Source: Brachypodius melanocephalos
Lineage: Eukaryota; Chordata; Aves; Passeriformes; Pycnonotidae
Length of the DNA stretch: 64,000 bases
Assembly: GCA_013398615.1 (NCBI GenBank)
Contig: VZSR01003371.1
Span: 3,220,530-3,284,529 of the forward strand
Reading direction: 5' to 3'
The translations under genes were made by a program, and so were the position numbers. Shown in pieces: positions 34,942 to 49,100 of the stretch (positions are counted from its first letter, which is position 1; every line of letters starts with the position of its first letter). Under the pieces are notes generated by a model. That model ran no database searches. It was not told the DNA's origin and saw nothing but the letters and a program-made list of their open reading frames with translations.

Positions 34942-35805
34942 ATCTGACAGCAGCTAGAAACTTGTGTTTGGTGAACAAATGACCAGAGTCAACATTTCAG
35001 ACGCTCTTCCACAACTATCCAAGTGTCATCTCCTCCCAGACATGGCCCTCACCACCAGATCCCAGCATCAGGAGTCAGCTCTGGTTGAGGTGCATGGAAA
35101 AGGTCATGAACAGAACAAGAAATTTCGTCATGCCTATGAAAATGGGGGAAGCTGCCTGATTTCACAGGGAAGAGCTGAGCTCAGCATCTCCCTGTAGAGC
35201 TGTTCATCTGTTTCCTCTTCCCTCTGTGTCTGGATCACATTTCCAACACGCCCAATCCTCCCTTTGCCTTGTGGTGGGGTCGAAGGCACCAAACCCACGC
35301 AGACCTAAAACACAGCGCACAAAACACAATAATGCTGTTGGAAAATGGATGCTCCGAGCATTTCTGCCCATCTTTCCCTGCTGCTGCCACACTCAGCAAT
35401 TCTCCAGTGCTTTGCAAGCCCCTGGCCCCAGCAGACCCTGCCAGCCCTGGATTGTGGTGGGAACTCAGCATGAAGAGGAACAGAAGGGTTTGGAGAGCAT
35501 TTCCCCTCCCAGCCTGGTTCCCAGCCCCTGGTCAAGGCCAGGTCCTGTTTGGAAGGTCATCAGTCCCAAACATGAATTATAGATGGAATTAGGTCATCTC
35601 TGAAGAACAATCAGAATCCTCTTTCTTTGGCAGATGATCAGCTCCCCTAGAGACCCTTCCTACCAAAACCACAGGAAACACTGGGATTTCCAAGCCATAA
35701 TTTGGATTTGTGTACTTAAATCCCTTTATGGCATAAAAGACATAAGTCACAGGAACATTTTGGAAAAGAGACCCACATTCAAAAAAGACATTTTCACTTA
35801 TTTTA

Positions 35806-35821
35806 ATATATATATATATAA
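35806..35821 (+). repeat. (TA)n
   Basis: About eight TA units in AT-rich context. Confidence 0.85.
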
Positions 35822-36118
35822 AAAGTTTTGTTTGGGGAGTTTTTTTGCCTGCAGGAATCCTTTAGCCTTTTTGCCTGCCAAGCCAGGGATGAACAAACAC
35901 AGTGGAAAAAAAGTGTTGGAGCCTGGAGGTTTCCTGGAGGCACTCAGAGAGCTGTTCATAAAAACAACAGGAAACTGTAGCAGGACTGACCTACAGCTCT
36001 GTCACCCCAATCCTCTGTGGCATTTGGGGTCTGCCCGTGTAACTGGCACATCCTTTTATATATATGTATTTAATATAAATATTTTATACACATATGTTAT
36101 ATTTAAATGATAGATATA

Positions 36119-36180
36119 GGTTTTGTTGGTTGGTTTGTTTTGAGGTTTTTTTTGTTTGGTTGGGGGTTTTTGTTTTTTTA
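36119..36180 (+). repeat. G/T-rich low-complexity tract
   Basis: A run of GGTTTTG- and GTTTT-type units with one GGGGG. Similar in composition to 34846-34941, but G runs are too few for a strong quadruplex. Confidence 0.8.
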
Positions 36181-39100
36181 CCCAGCATCCTGGAAATTCC
36201 CAGAGGAAGCAAGCCATGAGTCTGTGTAGGGATGCATCAAGCATTTAAACCTTCCTGCACTGCTCTCACCTGTCCTGGAGGTATTCTTGAAGCTCCTGAC
36301 AGGAGCCAAAGTCCCCAGGGAAATCCCTGGCCCTGCTGGTCCTTACACTGTGCCCCGTGAGGCTCCAGCTGCTGCTGCTGTGCCAAATTCTGTCCATTGG
36401 ACAACACAATCCCAAAAGGCAAAACCCTCCCAGCAGTGAAACACGCCTGTGCTGGTGGCCATCAGTGGCCAAACCTGGGAGCAAGTTCTTCTGCAGTAAA
36501 AAATTGGCCTGAAGGCCAGAAAAATGAGAATAAAATTGTCTGAGCCGCACTGGAGTTCCCAGCTCAGCGTTAGATGAAATCACCGACGTATGACAGCCTC
36601 ACAAAACAACCCAAAACCTGCTGAGTTTAATATTTTATGCTCAATGTGGAAAGCTGGATCTTCATCTTGCCCTTGGCACAATAAATGGACTGACTGAAGA
36701 AAGTGTTTTATAACTGCAGAGCGCCCAGTGACCCAGGAGAGACTTCTGCAGAATCCAGGTGCTGTATCCCTGGACGTGGAATGGGAGGGAAAATGCAGAT
36801 TTCACCAGTTGCCAGTGGAGATTTGTGTTCAGCTGGTTAAATCCCTGAGCTTTCCTCACCAGAAAAGCCCTGCTGGCTGTCACAGTGTGCTGTGCTGTGT
36901 GGCCAAGGCTGGCAAAGCAGTTCCTGCTGACCTGGAGGTGAAGGGCATGCAGGCACTGCCAGGATGCTTCTGGCATTAATGGATCTCAGCACTCCCCACT
37001 TGGGAATCCAGCAGTTAAAGATGCTCCATCCCATGCTGTGTCATGTGTGATCATCCCTTCTCAGCTCTCTGCAGTCTCTGCTGCCAGAAAAACTCCACAA
37101 GGACGGCACCTGACACAGGCTGGAAGAGATGGATGTTTATTGTTGTTAAACATCTCTGAATAAATGTCTGGAGAGCATCAGAAGATGAGCAGAGGTTGGC
37201 TCACAGCAACAGGTACAGAGTAAGGTGTGCAGCCAGAATGTTCCAGCTATTAAAATCTGAACTCCCAAAGCTCAGCACTTCCAGGAGCTTGCTTGGGTGT
37301 TAAACAAGGAGATAAAAAACTTGAATTAATGAATGATTTGTGATAGAATGGCTGAGGTTGACAGGGTGCAGGAGGTCTGGCGTGATGCACAAGGGATTGA
37401 TTAGGAGGAGCTGTCCCATGGGATGCTGGATTTCTGGCGTGTGGGGTGCAGGAGCTGTTTTTCCCACACACAGAGGTGCATCCACACAGTGCTAAATAAA
37501 AAATGCTCAAACCCAACCCCTGGCCACAGGGCTGGGCAGCCAGATCTGGCTTTCATCCACACAAATTGTCACTAATCCTCTACAGCAGTTTTGTCTTGGT
37601 GAGTCATGGGCTGAGCACAAATTCGTGGACCACCCTGTTCCTGTGCTTCAGCTGATTTCCCTGGCCCTCTGATTTAGTATCATAGAAATGCCTTCAGGAT
37701 TCCTTTCAAATCCATTCTCCATGGCCTGGTTAAATATGGAATCAATACAATATGTAAAGATAATATTAAAAAATCCAAAAAAAAAAACCCCAACACAAAA
37801 TGAGACAACCCCTCCAAAAAACAGCTGTCAGTGCTACTCCCCAGGCAAGAATATTTATTATTCATATTGGTCAAAGTTTTGAGTGAGCAAGGGATGAAGG
37901 AGTGGGTTGCTGCCTTCTCTGAGGGAAAAACACCCCAACAAACTGTTTGAATAGGAAAACATCTATTACAAGGATGTGCAGTGACTGTGGAAGATGTGAA
38001 TCCAGGAGCAGCTTTATGAGGGGTGACTCAGACATTGGTCATCCCCCGAAGAGCAGGCAAAGCAGTGAGGAAGAGAGTGACAGGAGAGCACCTGCATTGC
38101 AGAGCTGATGTGACTCAGCCCAGAGTTTCATCTCCATCCTCTCAGATTTCTGTCCTGTCGTGCAAGTCCCATCCCCAGGAGCATCCCAAATCCATCCAGT
38201 CTCTTTCCCTACCAGCTGCAGGCCTGGGAGTCTGGGGCTCACACTCAGGAAGTTTTCCCTTCCATCCTACAGGTGAAATTTTTAGGGGAAGAGAGGGTCC
38301 CCTTCAATGCAGTTTTCATTCAGGATGAAAATCTGTTTTGGCCACAAAACTCTATGAAAATTCAGGTGGGTTTCACCAAACACCCCCTGCCAGCATGGTT
38401 AGGGTTATGTTGATTAAAGGGACAGCTGACTCTGCCCTGAAAAAGGTGGATAATCAAATTGGGTCAAAAATTAATGGAAGAAGAGGGTTGCCATTTTCTA
38501 AAAGCCCAAGTATTGTCTTTTGTCCAGTTCCTCTGTTTTTAAATCTTCTTCTTCAAAAGCTAGAAATGTGCCAGTGAAAGGAAAAGGCCTGACTCTAGTT
38601 CAAAGACTATTCCCACACTTCTTTTAACCTGGAGCAACTTGCTCCTGAAACCACAACACACCCCAACCTTGCACTCCCCTGACCCCTCACACCTCACTCC
38701 CAACCAGGACGGGCTGGTTCCCACACCCTGCAGTCCATCCTTCAGCCTGGGCATCTCCATCCCACAGAGCCACAGCACCAATGGCCTTCCTGTCCCACCA
38801 GGGTGACCTGAGAGAGGACTGGAGTCAGACAACTTCCAAGCATTGCAGAAACGCTGCTTGGATGTTTTTTCCTGCAAACACGACATTGGGATCAGAAAGA
38901 ACTCTGTGAAAAACCAAAGCACCAGAGCTGGCGTTTCTCCATCTGGCTTGCACGGTTCCATTTGGATTTAAAAAGCACATTTATTTTGTATTAGGCAAAC
39001 AGGAAACTAGTACAAAGCAACACCAGGTACCTACAAATCTTATATGTGCACTGGCTGGGTTTCAAGGCAGCAGTGGACAGGCACAGGCTCAGAGGGCACC

Positions 39101-40768
39101 TAATTCCCCAAGCACATCAGCTGCTGCTCAAATCTTCTCCTGCTTTGCACCACTCCTTGATTTCTTTGCTAGTCTTGAAGCAATTTTTCCCACTTCTCCA
39201 AAAGCCTCAGTGGGGTGTGCAAAGGTTTGGGGCTCTGTTTTGAGCCACTGCCCCAAGTTTTGAGGGTTCTGTTATTGTGCCATCTTTACTGCCCTGTCAC
39301 ACCTGGCACTCAGCACCAGCCTGGGCAGCAGCATCATGTGAACAAACCTAACCCAGCACCTTGCCAGGCCAGGGTGAGGCAGAGTTAAACCTGCAGGCTG
39401 GCATTTGTAGCAGCAAGATTTGGTTTATTAATTTTATTGCAAGGAGCTGTGACCACCGCCAGACACAGTGCAGTGGGGAAACTGAGCACTTTCAGCTGTG
39501 GGACTGCAAAGAGTCACATCAGGAGTCTGCTCCCTCTGATTTTAATTAAATTTACTTCTATTTTTTTTTTCCTTATTTATTTTTTACAAAGTCTGAGCCT
39601 CTTGAAATAAGTGGAAAATTTTCCGGGGAACCCAGTAGGCTTTGGATGCAGTTTTCAGGGTGTGTGAACCCACCACCACAGCGAGAAACACTCAGGGATT
39701 TTGGGAGCTCTGTCACCTGCAGTGCAATACAGCTGATCTGGCTCTCCAGGTGAGGTGGTTTTTTGGCACAGCTAAATTGAAGAAGGTGTAGGTGATTGTA
39801 AAGGTGTCACATCAATCACAGCCTGTATCTGCTTTCGAGGCAATTTGATCGAAATGAAACACTGAAGTGCTTGTTTTCACTTTTTGTCATTATTTATGTC
39901 TTTCATTCACGCAATCCTTGGATAAATATAGTGAAATCTCACAGTTTGAACCGTGATGGAAAGTGGGAGCAGTTGGCAGAGGAAGGAGCAGCTCCCAGAC
40001 TGGAAGACCCTCACATGCTGATTAGAGCAGGAGTTTCCTAATGGGACTCTTTGCCCTGCTGACCTGCTTAATTAATTGACTCATTATCAGCAACTCACCC
40101 ACGAGCCACCAACCATCACCCATGAGAATATTTTCCCTTGATATCCATCCCATAGAAAAATAAAACTCACTTATTTTTCATATTTCTCTGGCATATCATT
40201 TTCCTGCTGAGTAACACGTACAGCTGGATGTTTCCAGCTGGCCATGGAAGGATGAGAAGTGACTTTGCAAATATTACAGCATGTTTCCATATAATAATCA
40301 TCTTTTAAATGGAAATATTTTATATTTAGGCTTAGTTCAGGGTAAGAGTGGCTCCTCCTAAGGGGACAGGTCTGGTTGGACACCACCACTGCTCACAGGG
40401 AAAGCAGCAAAGCTCAGGTCTACAAAGGCCACATGATCCCAGAACATCTGAGATGTGTCCACTGCACCAAGAATGACCTGCAAGGTAGAGGAGAGGCTCA
40501 AGCCACCCAAAAGACAATTTTTTCAAGGTCCAGTGACCAAGGAGATGAAGAGGAAATTAAAACGTGTGGGTCAGCATGACCCTGGGTCAAAAAGTTTTGT
40601 TTTGAACTCTTGGAAGGAGAACTGAAAAATATGAGCAAAATCAAAACATATTACAGAATATGTTGCTTGTAATTTAAAAATAAAGTACTATCAGTGGGAA
40701 ATTCTAGCAGTTTTACCAGCAGGGTTTATATTTGATGGAGGTAAATCCATCAAGCAGCTTTCAAGCTG

Positions 40769-41055
40769 ACCACAGAATCACAGAACAAGCTGAGTTGGAA
40801 GGGACCCCCAAGGATCATCCAGTCCAGCTCCTGGCCCTGCCCAGCACCATCCCCCAGAGTCACACCCTGTGCCCCAGAGCATTGCCCAAACACTCCTTGA
40901 GCTCTGCCAGGCTGGTGCTGGGACCACTGCCCTGGGGAGCCTGTGCAGTGCCCAGACACCCTCTGGGGGAAGAGCCTTTTCCTGATATCCAACCTAAACC
41001 TCCCCTGACACAACCTCAGGCCGTTCCCTCATGTCCTGACAGCAGGCTGTGTGTT
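40769..41055 (-). repeat. CR1 LINE 3' fragment
   Basis: Minus-oriented: agaatcacagaacaagctga, then the ttggaagggacccccaagga and tcatccagtccagctc tail, and further in the gggaccactgccctggggag, tttcctgatatccaacctaa and acctcaggccgttccctcat elements. Confidence 0.95.
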
Positions 41056-41158
41056 TCCTTCAAGAAGAAGGAGATCTGAGCAAAGCACCTGGAACCCACC
41101 TCTGAGCTGAGCACAGGCCAGGCAGGTGCATGCAGAGGACTTGTCGTCATCACACAAT

Positions 41159-41206
41159 CATTTATAGCTCCAGTCATTTATAGCTGCAATATTTTATAGC
41201 TGTAAA
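41159..41206 (+). repeat. 3 x 16 bp imperfect tandem repeat
   Basis: Three units based on catttatagctgcaat starting at 41159, 41175 and 41191. The third is diverged at its ends. Confidence 0.85.
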
Positions 41207-44200
41207 CTCACTTTTATCTCTCAGCAGCGTCAGAAGGATCTGTACACCACAATTGGAATCATCACATCTCAGCAATACTTCCCCTTTCATTTTCTATTGC
41301 ATGATTCACGTTGCTTTTAACCAAACCAAAGAAACCCTTTTCATCTAAGCCAGCTCAAAGAAAGGCAGTGAAGAAATTTTGAGTGTATATGAACTTCTGT
41401 GAAGGTTGTGTCCCACATTCAAGCCCAGCAGATTGTTCCCAAACACTAACAGCACCTGAGCTGCCACAGAAACAGCAGAGAAACAGCATGGAAACAGGCA
41501 AGAGGCCAGCTGAGTCTGGTTGGAAAGCAAAAGACATGATGTTAGGGAAATTGGGAGGAGTGACTGGCAGTTACTTCTGTTCCGGACTGCCAAGCCATCA
41601 CAATAAACCTTTCACACTTCTCTCTGTTTCTCCCCATCTCTGCTGAACTCCACCACTTGCCCAAGAAAGTGCCATCAAAACTGCACCACTCAAAAAGAGT
41701 TGTTTGGCCACCATCCCTTGACAAAAAAATCAGTTTGGCAAAAAGTGTTAATTGGCAAGTTCTTTGCTTATAATTTCTGCTCAGGTTGGTGGCTGAGCCA
41801 AGGGCAGGGCTGACTTGGCTGCAGCAGGTGGTGGATTTGCATCATCAACCCTTGCTCTCTTCACATTAAGCATATGTTGAATGCTTTATTGCACAATTCT
41901 GAGTTGGGTGGTGGCCATGGGAAGAGTTTTGTCCAAAACAGGAGGAAAAGCTGATTGCTCAGTGATGGGGCTGAGGATCAGCCCTTGAATGTCCTTGCAG
42001 CCTTCAAAGATGTGGTGGCATCCATGGGCAGTGCTGTTTGCAGAGCAGTGAAGGTATCCAAGCATTTACTGCAGTTGTTTCTCTTTTATAAATGTCTCAT
42101 CACACCACCAAAACCCCAACCACCGATGTTTTGTTCTGCTGGGCTGAATTAACCCTCTAATTACATTTGTAAAAACACCTGTGAAAAAGTTACGACACAA
42201 ATCACCAGTTCTTCCCAAGAATGAATGCTCTTCCAAGGAAGCTGTTGTGGGATTTCTGCCTGTTCCCATGCAAGGTGCAGGCAGCATCAAACACATCTGA
42301 ACACTCAGTCATTCCTTGGTGGAGCTGATGCTCTGTAGTGGTGGCCAGAATGACCACAGACATATTTTAGCCTGTTTTTCAGCACTGTGAAATTCATCTA
42401 GCCATTCAATAAGGATGTTTTGCACCTCTGATGGGCAGTGAGATAATTTGTGGAGAGTTCTAGAAAGACCCAAAGTAGAGAAAGTCACCAATGGATTAAC
42501 CCAGATAATTTTGAATTAATTTTTCCATAAAGGATGCATGAAGTAAATTTAAAGTTGTCACTGCTTCCATGCTGGGAAATAGAAAAGACAAAATTACAGA
42601 TGGAGAATGCTACTTCAAAATTCATGATGAAAACGGGGGGTGAACCCAGAGCATCTTTTTCCCTGAACAGACACCTCCATTATGAATCCCAAAGAAGACA
42701 GTTCTTTAGCATCCTAGCAGGACCAGGCAGAGTGTGGGATCCTGATGCCAATCAGGATTCTGATGACTGAATTAGGTGTTCACACCAGGTGTTCCACTTC
42801 CAAAATGAGAATTTCCCCTTCTACCCAGGAGATGGCACTAGGGCATTCAGGCAAAAAGCATAACTTCAGCCTTACTTAAAACCTGTTTTTTCTGAAGTTG
42901 TACTTTGGGGGGAAAGCTGCAAATTTTACATTCACTGGGTTGTGCTTCTTGTGATGGGACCCACTGAGTGTTCTGAGAGGGAACATGTTTCTGATTGTCC
43001 TTCTCATGGCTCCAGTGAGTTCCCACCAGATCAGAGCAGCCTCCATTCCAGGGTTATTCCTCTGTTTTGGACACAGGGAAGCACCAGGTACTCTGAAGAA
43101 ATACTCCATATGCCTATGGCTCAACCACAGCAGAAACGAGGCAACAGGATCCTGCAAAACATCTCCTCATCTCCACCAGCCACTCCTGACTCAAGCCCAG
43201 CTTGTTTGTGTTGTTTCAGGGGTTTTCTCTTGGACTTTGGTACCACTGTAAAACCTGGCTGCATCCCTTTCTGAACCCTGTTGAGCTCATGGCTGGTGTC
43301 ATCTTGGTGGTGCAGGAAAAGCAGTGAAAATGGATGATATTGAGGTAAAGTCAATATTATCTAGAGCTTCTCACCTCTTCTTGAGCCCAGTGCTCTTCGT
43401 TGTTAACCTTGTGTCACTCCCATGAACAGGCTCCATCCACTGAAAAGCCAGAGTATTGTTGGAGGCATCAGGAAAATTGAAAACCTGTTTCTGTGTCTGC
43501 TCTCTTTTGCTGTGTCTGTTCCTTTTGCCATCTGGATTTATTTGCACACAGCCTGAATGTCCCCTGCATGCAGCAGGGACTCCTGGGGAGGTGTGAGAGC
43601 CTTTTGGTGTGTTTGAACTGCCTTGGGACCATCACAATTTCCATTCCCAGGGAGCTGGGATGGGGGAAAAAGCACTAACAGCAATCACTGCCATGACACA
43701 CAGACCCGCATTTGGAAGGGGAAATGAGGGCTGGAGAAACAAACGTTTGAAAGAAAATTTTGGGAAGAGAAATAGCAGGAGCTGGGGATGCAACAGGTTG
43801 GACCTGTGAGTGCATGTTTCAAAAGCTGCATCCCTAAGCCTCATCTCCAAATCTGGGAAGCATCTCCAAATCTGAGCAAGGATGCTGCCAGAAAAACCAG
43901 GAAAGACATTCATCTCCAACACCAGCAGCTTCCTTCCTTCTGCCTGGCACAAACTTAAGGACCTCTTTAGCAAACCCAGCACCCATCTGCCTGGTTGAAT
44001 ATCCTCTTTAGTGCTCCAGACAGGGTGCAGCACAAACCCAAGATTCTTACCCAGGCATTTTTTTTCCACTGTGATCGTAATTAGAATTTAGCAATATGCT
44101 TTTTCCAGTGATATTACCCTGTGTATGTGCTCTGAGAACTCACCTAGACACAGCCCCCATCAGTGCAGCAAAACACAGCACAGCAGTGTGGAAATCACTT

Positions 44201-45770
44201 TGAGGAGCCCAACTCTAGCATGGGGAGACAGTAAAATGATGCTTTTTTCATAAGAGAAAATTATCAGTAAGGCCACAGGGTTTATTTTAAGTGGTGTAAA
44301 AGCACACATTTCCCTTAAAAACATCTCAGTTCTCATGGTCTTGTTTTCCTCAAAGAAATCAAAATCTGTCTCCTCTCCGACGTAAGCAAGTATTTTTCCC
44401 TTATTTTTAAGTTAAAGGTAGTTTCATAATTTCTGTGCTCTAAAATTGGCACTAGTCCACTACACTTAGCTGCAGTGGGGATCCCAAATGCTGCATGAGC
44501 TGTGGTCAGCAATGCCCCACACCAGAGCAGCTTTGCAGAAACACTGGCCCAATTCTACTTCCCTGCACCATCTGCTTGGAGCTTGGCCCTGCCAGACATC
44601 ATCTTGCTAAATCCCACAGAGCTTAGAGGATGAACTCCTCAGGGTAGGGAGCAGTTGGCTGCTGTGTCTACACAGATCCTGTCACCAACAGGTCTGGGGA
44701 TAGTTGATATTACTGTAAAACAAGTTATTTGTTCTCGTTATTTGTGACATTTTTAGCTGTATCTGCTAAAAAATGTCTTTCTTATCCCTCAACACTGCAA
44801 GGATGTCCTTTAAAAGGAACACCCTCCAGGAGTGTCCCTTCAGGGAGAGGTTTCTCTACACCACCTACTCTGGGAAAATTTGGGCACCAATTTAGAAGAC
44901 CCAGTCAGATCACTAAAGCCAGAGCAGAAGGGCTGTCAGCCCTTCCCAGGTCTGGGTTCGGTGGCTCTCCATTGCCATCTTCAGGCTGGGAGCAGCCTTG
45001 ATCCTTCCAGAAACCTGGAAATCCCAAACGGACACGGCAAACTCAATTCCTGTTTACCCAGCTTTAGCTGAAATTGATAGCCAAAACCTGGAATAAGTCG
45101 ATAAATGTAAAGGAGGGGAAGGAGCTCTGCAAGGCTGGTACTCAGCTGCCCTGGATAACAGGAGTGTTTCCCTCCCTGTAAGTGCACAAGGTTTTACAGA
45201 GTAAATTAACACCAAAAATGCTGTTTAACACAGACTACTTCTTGCTGAGAGTCAAAGTTTTATCATCAAGTTTCCTTTAAAGCACATAAATTGAAACTTA
45301 ACATAAATTAGCTCTGTAGCCTCATTGTCCCCTGTACCCCAAAAAACCCTTTTCTGACAAAAGCTGAGGTTCTTGGGAGATTTTAATCCTAATTTGCATT
45401 TAGAGGTCTTTGCCAAACCTTTCTGATAGACATGGTGGTGGGTTTAGCAGAGATGAGGTTTCCAAGGCTTCCAGGGTCTCTGATGAGTAACATCACACAG
45501 GCAGCTTGGAGGGCCAAGGAGCTGTAATCACAGAACAACAGAGGTAACACATCCTAAAAGGAATCAGAGAAATGTGGAACAATGTGGGTGTCCTGGTCCA
45601 ACAGGGCCAGCCTGGATGAGGCTCCTCAGACCCAGCATTGTCACCCCAGTGAGCATCTCCAGGCCACTCCCCCACCTTGCCAGGCTCCAGACAGTCTGAC
45701 CACCACCATGGTAAAAAATAGTCTCCTGATTAGATCTGATTGGAAAATCACTTTCTAGGAGCCCAGAAAG

Positions 45771-45852
45771 TCATGGAATCATAGAATGGTTTTGGTTGGA
45801 AGGGACCTTTGAAGGTCATCTCGTCCAACCCTCCTGCACTGAGCTGGGACAG
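45771..45852 (-). repeat. CR1 LINE 3' tail
   Basis: Typical minus-oriented tail: tcatggaatcatagaatggt, then tttggttggaagggaccttt and gaaggtcatctcgtccaacc. A diverged continuation may lie at about 45690-45740 (caccaccatggtaaaaaata). Confidence 0.92.
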
Positions 45853-46012
45853 ATGCTGCCACTCAGAAGAACATTCCAGCAGCCAAGCTCTCAGCTCTCA
45901 TGGTAGTGTGTACCAGGTCCCACAGCTGTTTATGCTTTTTCCCACTGCCTCAGACCCTGAAATCCCAACTCTCAGGGCCAAAGTGATGATCCTGGTGCCT
46001 ACCACAACCACC

Positions 46013-46157
46013 TTAGCACCGTGGTGGCTCTCTCCACCGCGGTGTCCATCGTGCATCCTTCCCAAAGGGCAGCCACTGTGCAGAGATGGGAGAGGACCAG
46101 TCCAGCCTCTTCAGGAAGATGTTGTAGCTGTCTGCATACTCAGTAACCCAGCGGCTC
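46013..46157 (-). CDS. TEX37-like exon 6 (C-terminus)
   Basis: 145 coding bases from the acceptor atgtttcctgcag to TAA at 46015-46013. It encodes SRWVTEYADSYNIFLKRL and onward to the tail RWTPRWREPPRC. The exon has no initiating ATG, so an ATG-based scan does not show it. Its first base completes the Thr codon started in exon 5. Confidence 0.75.
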
Positions 46158-49100
46158 CTGCAGGAAACATGGGGAAGGGGATAAGGAGAGGACCTCCACC
46201 CTGTGCTCCGTGCACCAGGACAAGGGACCTGCCTCCCCTTCTGCAGCGTTCAACCACCCATTTGTTTGTGTAGGGCAAACAAATCTGTGTAGGGCAAACA
46301 AAAGCACATTCAGATGGAATGGGGGAAAGGGGGAACAGCCTGTTTCCATCAGGAACAGGGCAGATGCTGCTGCACACATGACTGCCATGGGAATCCATCT
46401 CCCACCTGGACCAACCATGACACAGGCGCAGTCTCTGCCCCACGTATAACTCCAGATTAAAATCTGCAATGCAGAGCTGAAATATATGTGTGTGAGGGGA
46501 AGGTGGGGGGCATGAGGCAGCAGGGAGGAATTGCCTTTCCAGTGAGAAATGAGAGCTCAGGAGCAGTTTATGCCTGTTTGGTTCATAGTGTACAGATGAG
46601 TCACATTGCAAACAGCTCCTGCCCTGTTTGATTTTAGAAAGTCCTTTCCTAGGGGAAGCCTGGGCATGGAAATGATGGAGACATGCCTCCTGCCCCAGCC
46701 CCATGGGGAACTTCTTTCCACAGGGATGAGGCTGTCCCAGAAGTTGTCTCCCCACTCCTATCAACCCCACTGCAAAACTTTTCAAGAAAAGTCTGATCAG
46801 GCTTTGGGAGTGGATTTGTCCCCGAGGGAATTTCTTTGGGCTCATTGCATAACATGGACAAGGAGAAATACGGCTTGAGAAACACCTTCCAACTCCAAAA
46901 CCTCCCTGACTTACTCCTACCCTGGTCCCCCACTCCCAGCAGCCACCTTCTCCTCCCTATCCCCCTTCTCTCTTACGTGTTGAAGCGGTGATCCTCAGGG
47001 AAAATGGGAGCAGGCCTCATGTCCCCTGTGTACAGTCCAGCAAAGATTCCTCTCCGGCCCTCGTAGTCTTGCATGTAGGTACTTTTCCACTCAGGGTCAG
47101 AATAGTCTAGTGAAAGAGAGTCCAGATAATTTAAAGACCTTTTTGGATCTCTGTCTCCCATATTGCACAGTCTGAGTGTTCCCCCTTCCCCTGAGCTCCA
47201 TTGGCTGTCTGTGCTTCCAGCACTGCTGTTGCAGTTACCATGATGAAGGGATTAACCAAGGGAAAATGCAGGAATTGCTTCCCTGGTGTAGATAAGGTCA
47301 TTTAGATGAGATTATTCAGCCCTTATTTTCTATAAGCCACACAAGGCAGATCTGGAAATGATACCATGTGATCTTCCTGTCTGGATATTGACTTGTCACC
47401 TGGTATACATTTTCCCATACTGTGTTTTCCATCATGCCACTCACCAGGGACTAAACCAAGGAAGAGATTCATGGCTCACTTAACCCCTAATTGAGGACCA
47501 TCACATCTGCTGTGATATCATGTAATATCTTCCCCAGAAATCCCTGTGGGAGTTGGTTTGAAGAGGTTCCATCCCCCATCTGACTCTCCAGAAATGTCTT
47601 ATCTGTGTGCCAACAGCTTGGTGTTCTGATCAGCTTCTGATCAAGCAGATCTAACTGGGATAAACATGCAGGGAGGACACACAAAGAAGAGCTGCCCATT
47701 GTAGGCGGATTTTCAGGGTACTTTAAGAATGACACATTCCTACAATGAGTCATTGGTAGAGTATTTTTGTTGTTTTCGCTGGGCCTGAGGTTACATGTGT
47801 CTCACACGTGCATGGCCATGTCAGGCTGTTAATGCAACCCAGCAGCATCTCCTGTCTTGTGATATTATTTCCTGGGAGACCACATGGTGCAGGGCTGTGG
47901 TCCATGGGATGGGCTGTCTGGAAACTGGGGTGAAAGAAACACCATTTACAACACTCCAACCTCTTCTAGAAGATAACTGCCTTGCTTCTCCCCACCGATA
48001 GGCAAATGGTTACAGGGGGTCTGTGAACCCTCCCTGTGTCACTCACTTTCACAGCACCCTCCTCATTCTCTTCTGGAATTATATTAAAAAACATAAAACC
48101 AGGCTGAAGGCCACCAGTCATTCTTGTGGGGCAGCTGCCACTGACCCTTGATTAAAACAGAGGAGCTCCGGGCCTTGGTTCTGTTTTTATCAGCATCATG
48201 GAGCCCCTCCAGATACAAATCCTGGGCCAGCTGCTGGTAGTTGACCAAATCTGCGGGTGGCTTTGGCACCAAGGCCCCTGAGACATGGGAGGAGAAGAAG
48301 GTGAATTAGTCAGGAATCACCATCAATTACTCACCCAAATCCTACCCTTTGGATAGGGTAAGTTGCAGTCCCAGCTGGCAAAAATCAGGAGAGACCCAGT
48401 CACTTCAGCAGAGCTTTGCTGAGGTGCCTCAGCTCTGTTGAGGTGCATCAGTTTTGGTGGTTCATGACACAAGTAGGGAAAGGGTTTATGTTGCTGCAAA
48501 GCAAGTGGAAGGAACCTGCTGTCTCCACATTGCCCTGGAGGGCTAACAGGAGACCCTCTGCAGCAGGTCTGTGTGTGAAAGGGAGAAATCTGAGCTGCTG
48601 GGATACACAGGGGCAGAGCAGGAAGGGAAAAGCCCACAGGACTTTTGTCATTAGCATAAGACAGCTTCAGATGGGTTTGGCAAGGCCCATCTTTGAAAGC
48701 CTCAGATGCAAGTGGAGTCCATATGGAGACACGTCTGTCTGAGCTGCTTGTCCAGACTCTCCTTCTACTGAGTGGAGAGAGAAAACTCATCAGGGCTGAC
48801 TCCACCCCACTGCCAGGGTGGCATTAAGCTACAGGAGATGGCTGTGTTGTCTTTTCTCCCCTCTGACCATGGAAGGATCCAGACACAGGCATCCCACAGT
48901 GGGAGAGATCAGCTCAGGGAGCAGAGGGGACATCCCTGGCCATGTCTCCTGTTTGCTTCTGGAGCACTGCTGAGCAATGACACCCTCTTCACTCTCAGGC
49001 AGGAGCTCAGAGAAAAATCCCCACTGCTTTAGGATGGTTGAGCATAGCTGAGTGATATTTGGTGACCACTCCTTTTGTTTTCCTGACTTCCATGAGCATT

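Larger units (their letters stand above)
32626..40768. other. Intergenic sequence
   Basis: No gene recognised. Contains the (TTTTA)n repeat, the G/T-rich tracts at 34846-34941 and 36119-36180, (TA)n at 35806-35821, and AT-rich patches at 36057-36110. The stretch 33340-33650 is compositionally balanced and may be a conserved noncoding element (see findings). Confidence 0.55.
41056..46012. other. Intergenic sequence downstream of the TEX37-like gene
   Basis: No gene recognised. Contains the 16 bp tandem repeat, a 2 x about 20 bp repeat (catctccaaatctg) at 43842-43881, and a minus-oriented CR1 end (45771-45852). The 3'UTR of the minus-strand gene must start at 46012. A minus-strand AATAAA nearby was not found. 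The first clear one that I saw is at 44286-44281. Confidence 0.5.

Noticed and set aside
46111..46845. 244-residue minus-strand frame
   Set aside because: It overlaps exon 6 of the TEX37-like gene in a different frame from the one that splices correctly. It is a shadow through intron 5.
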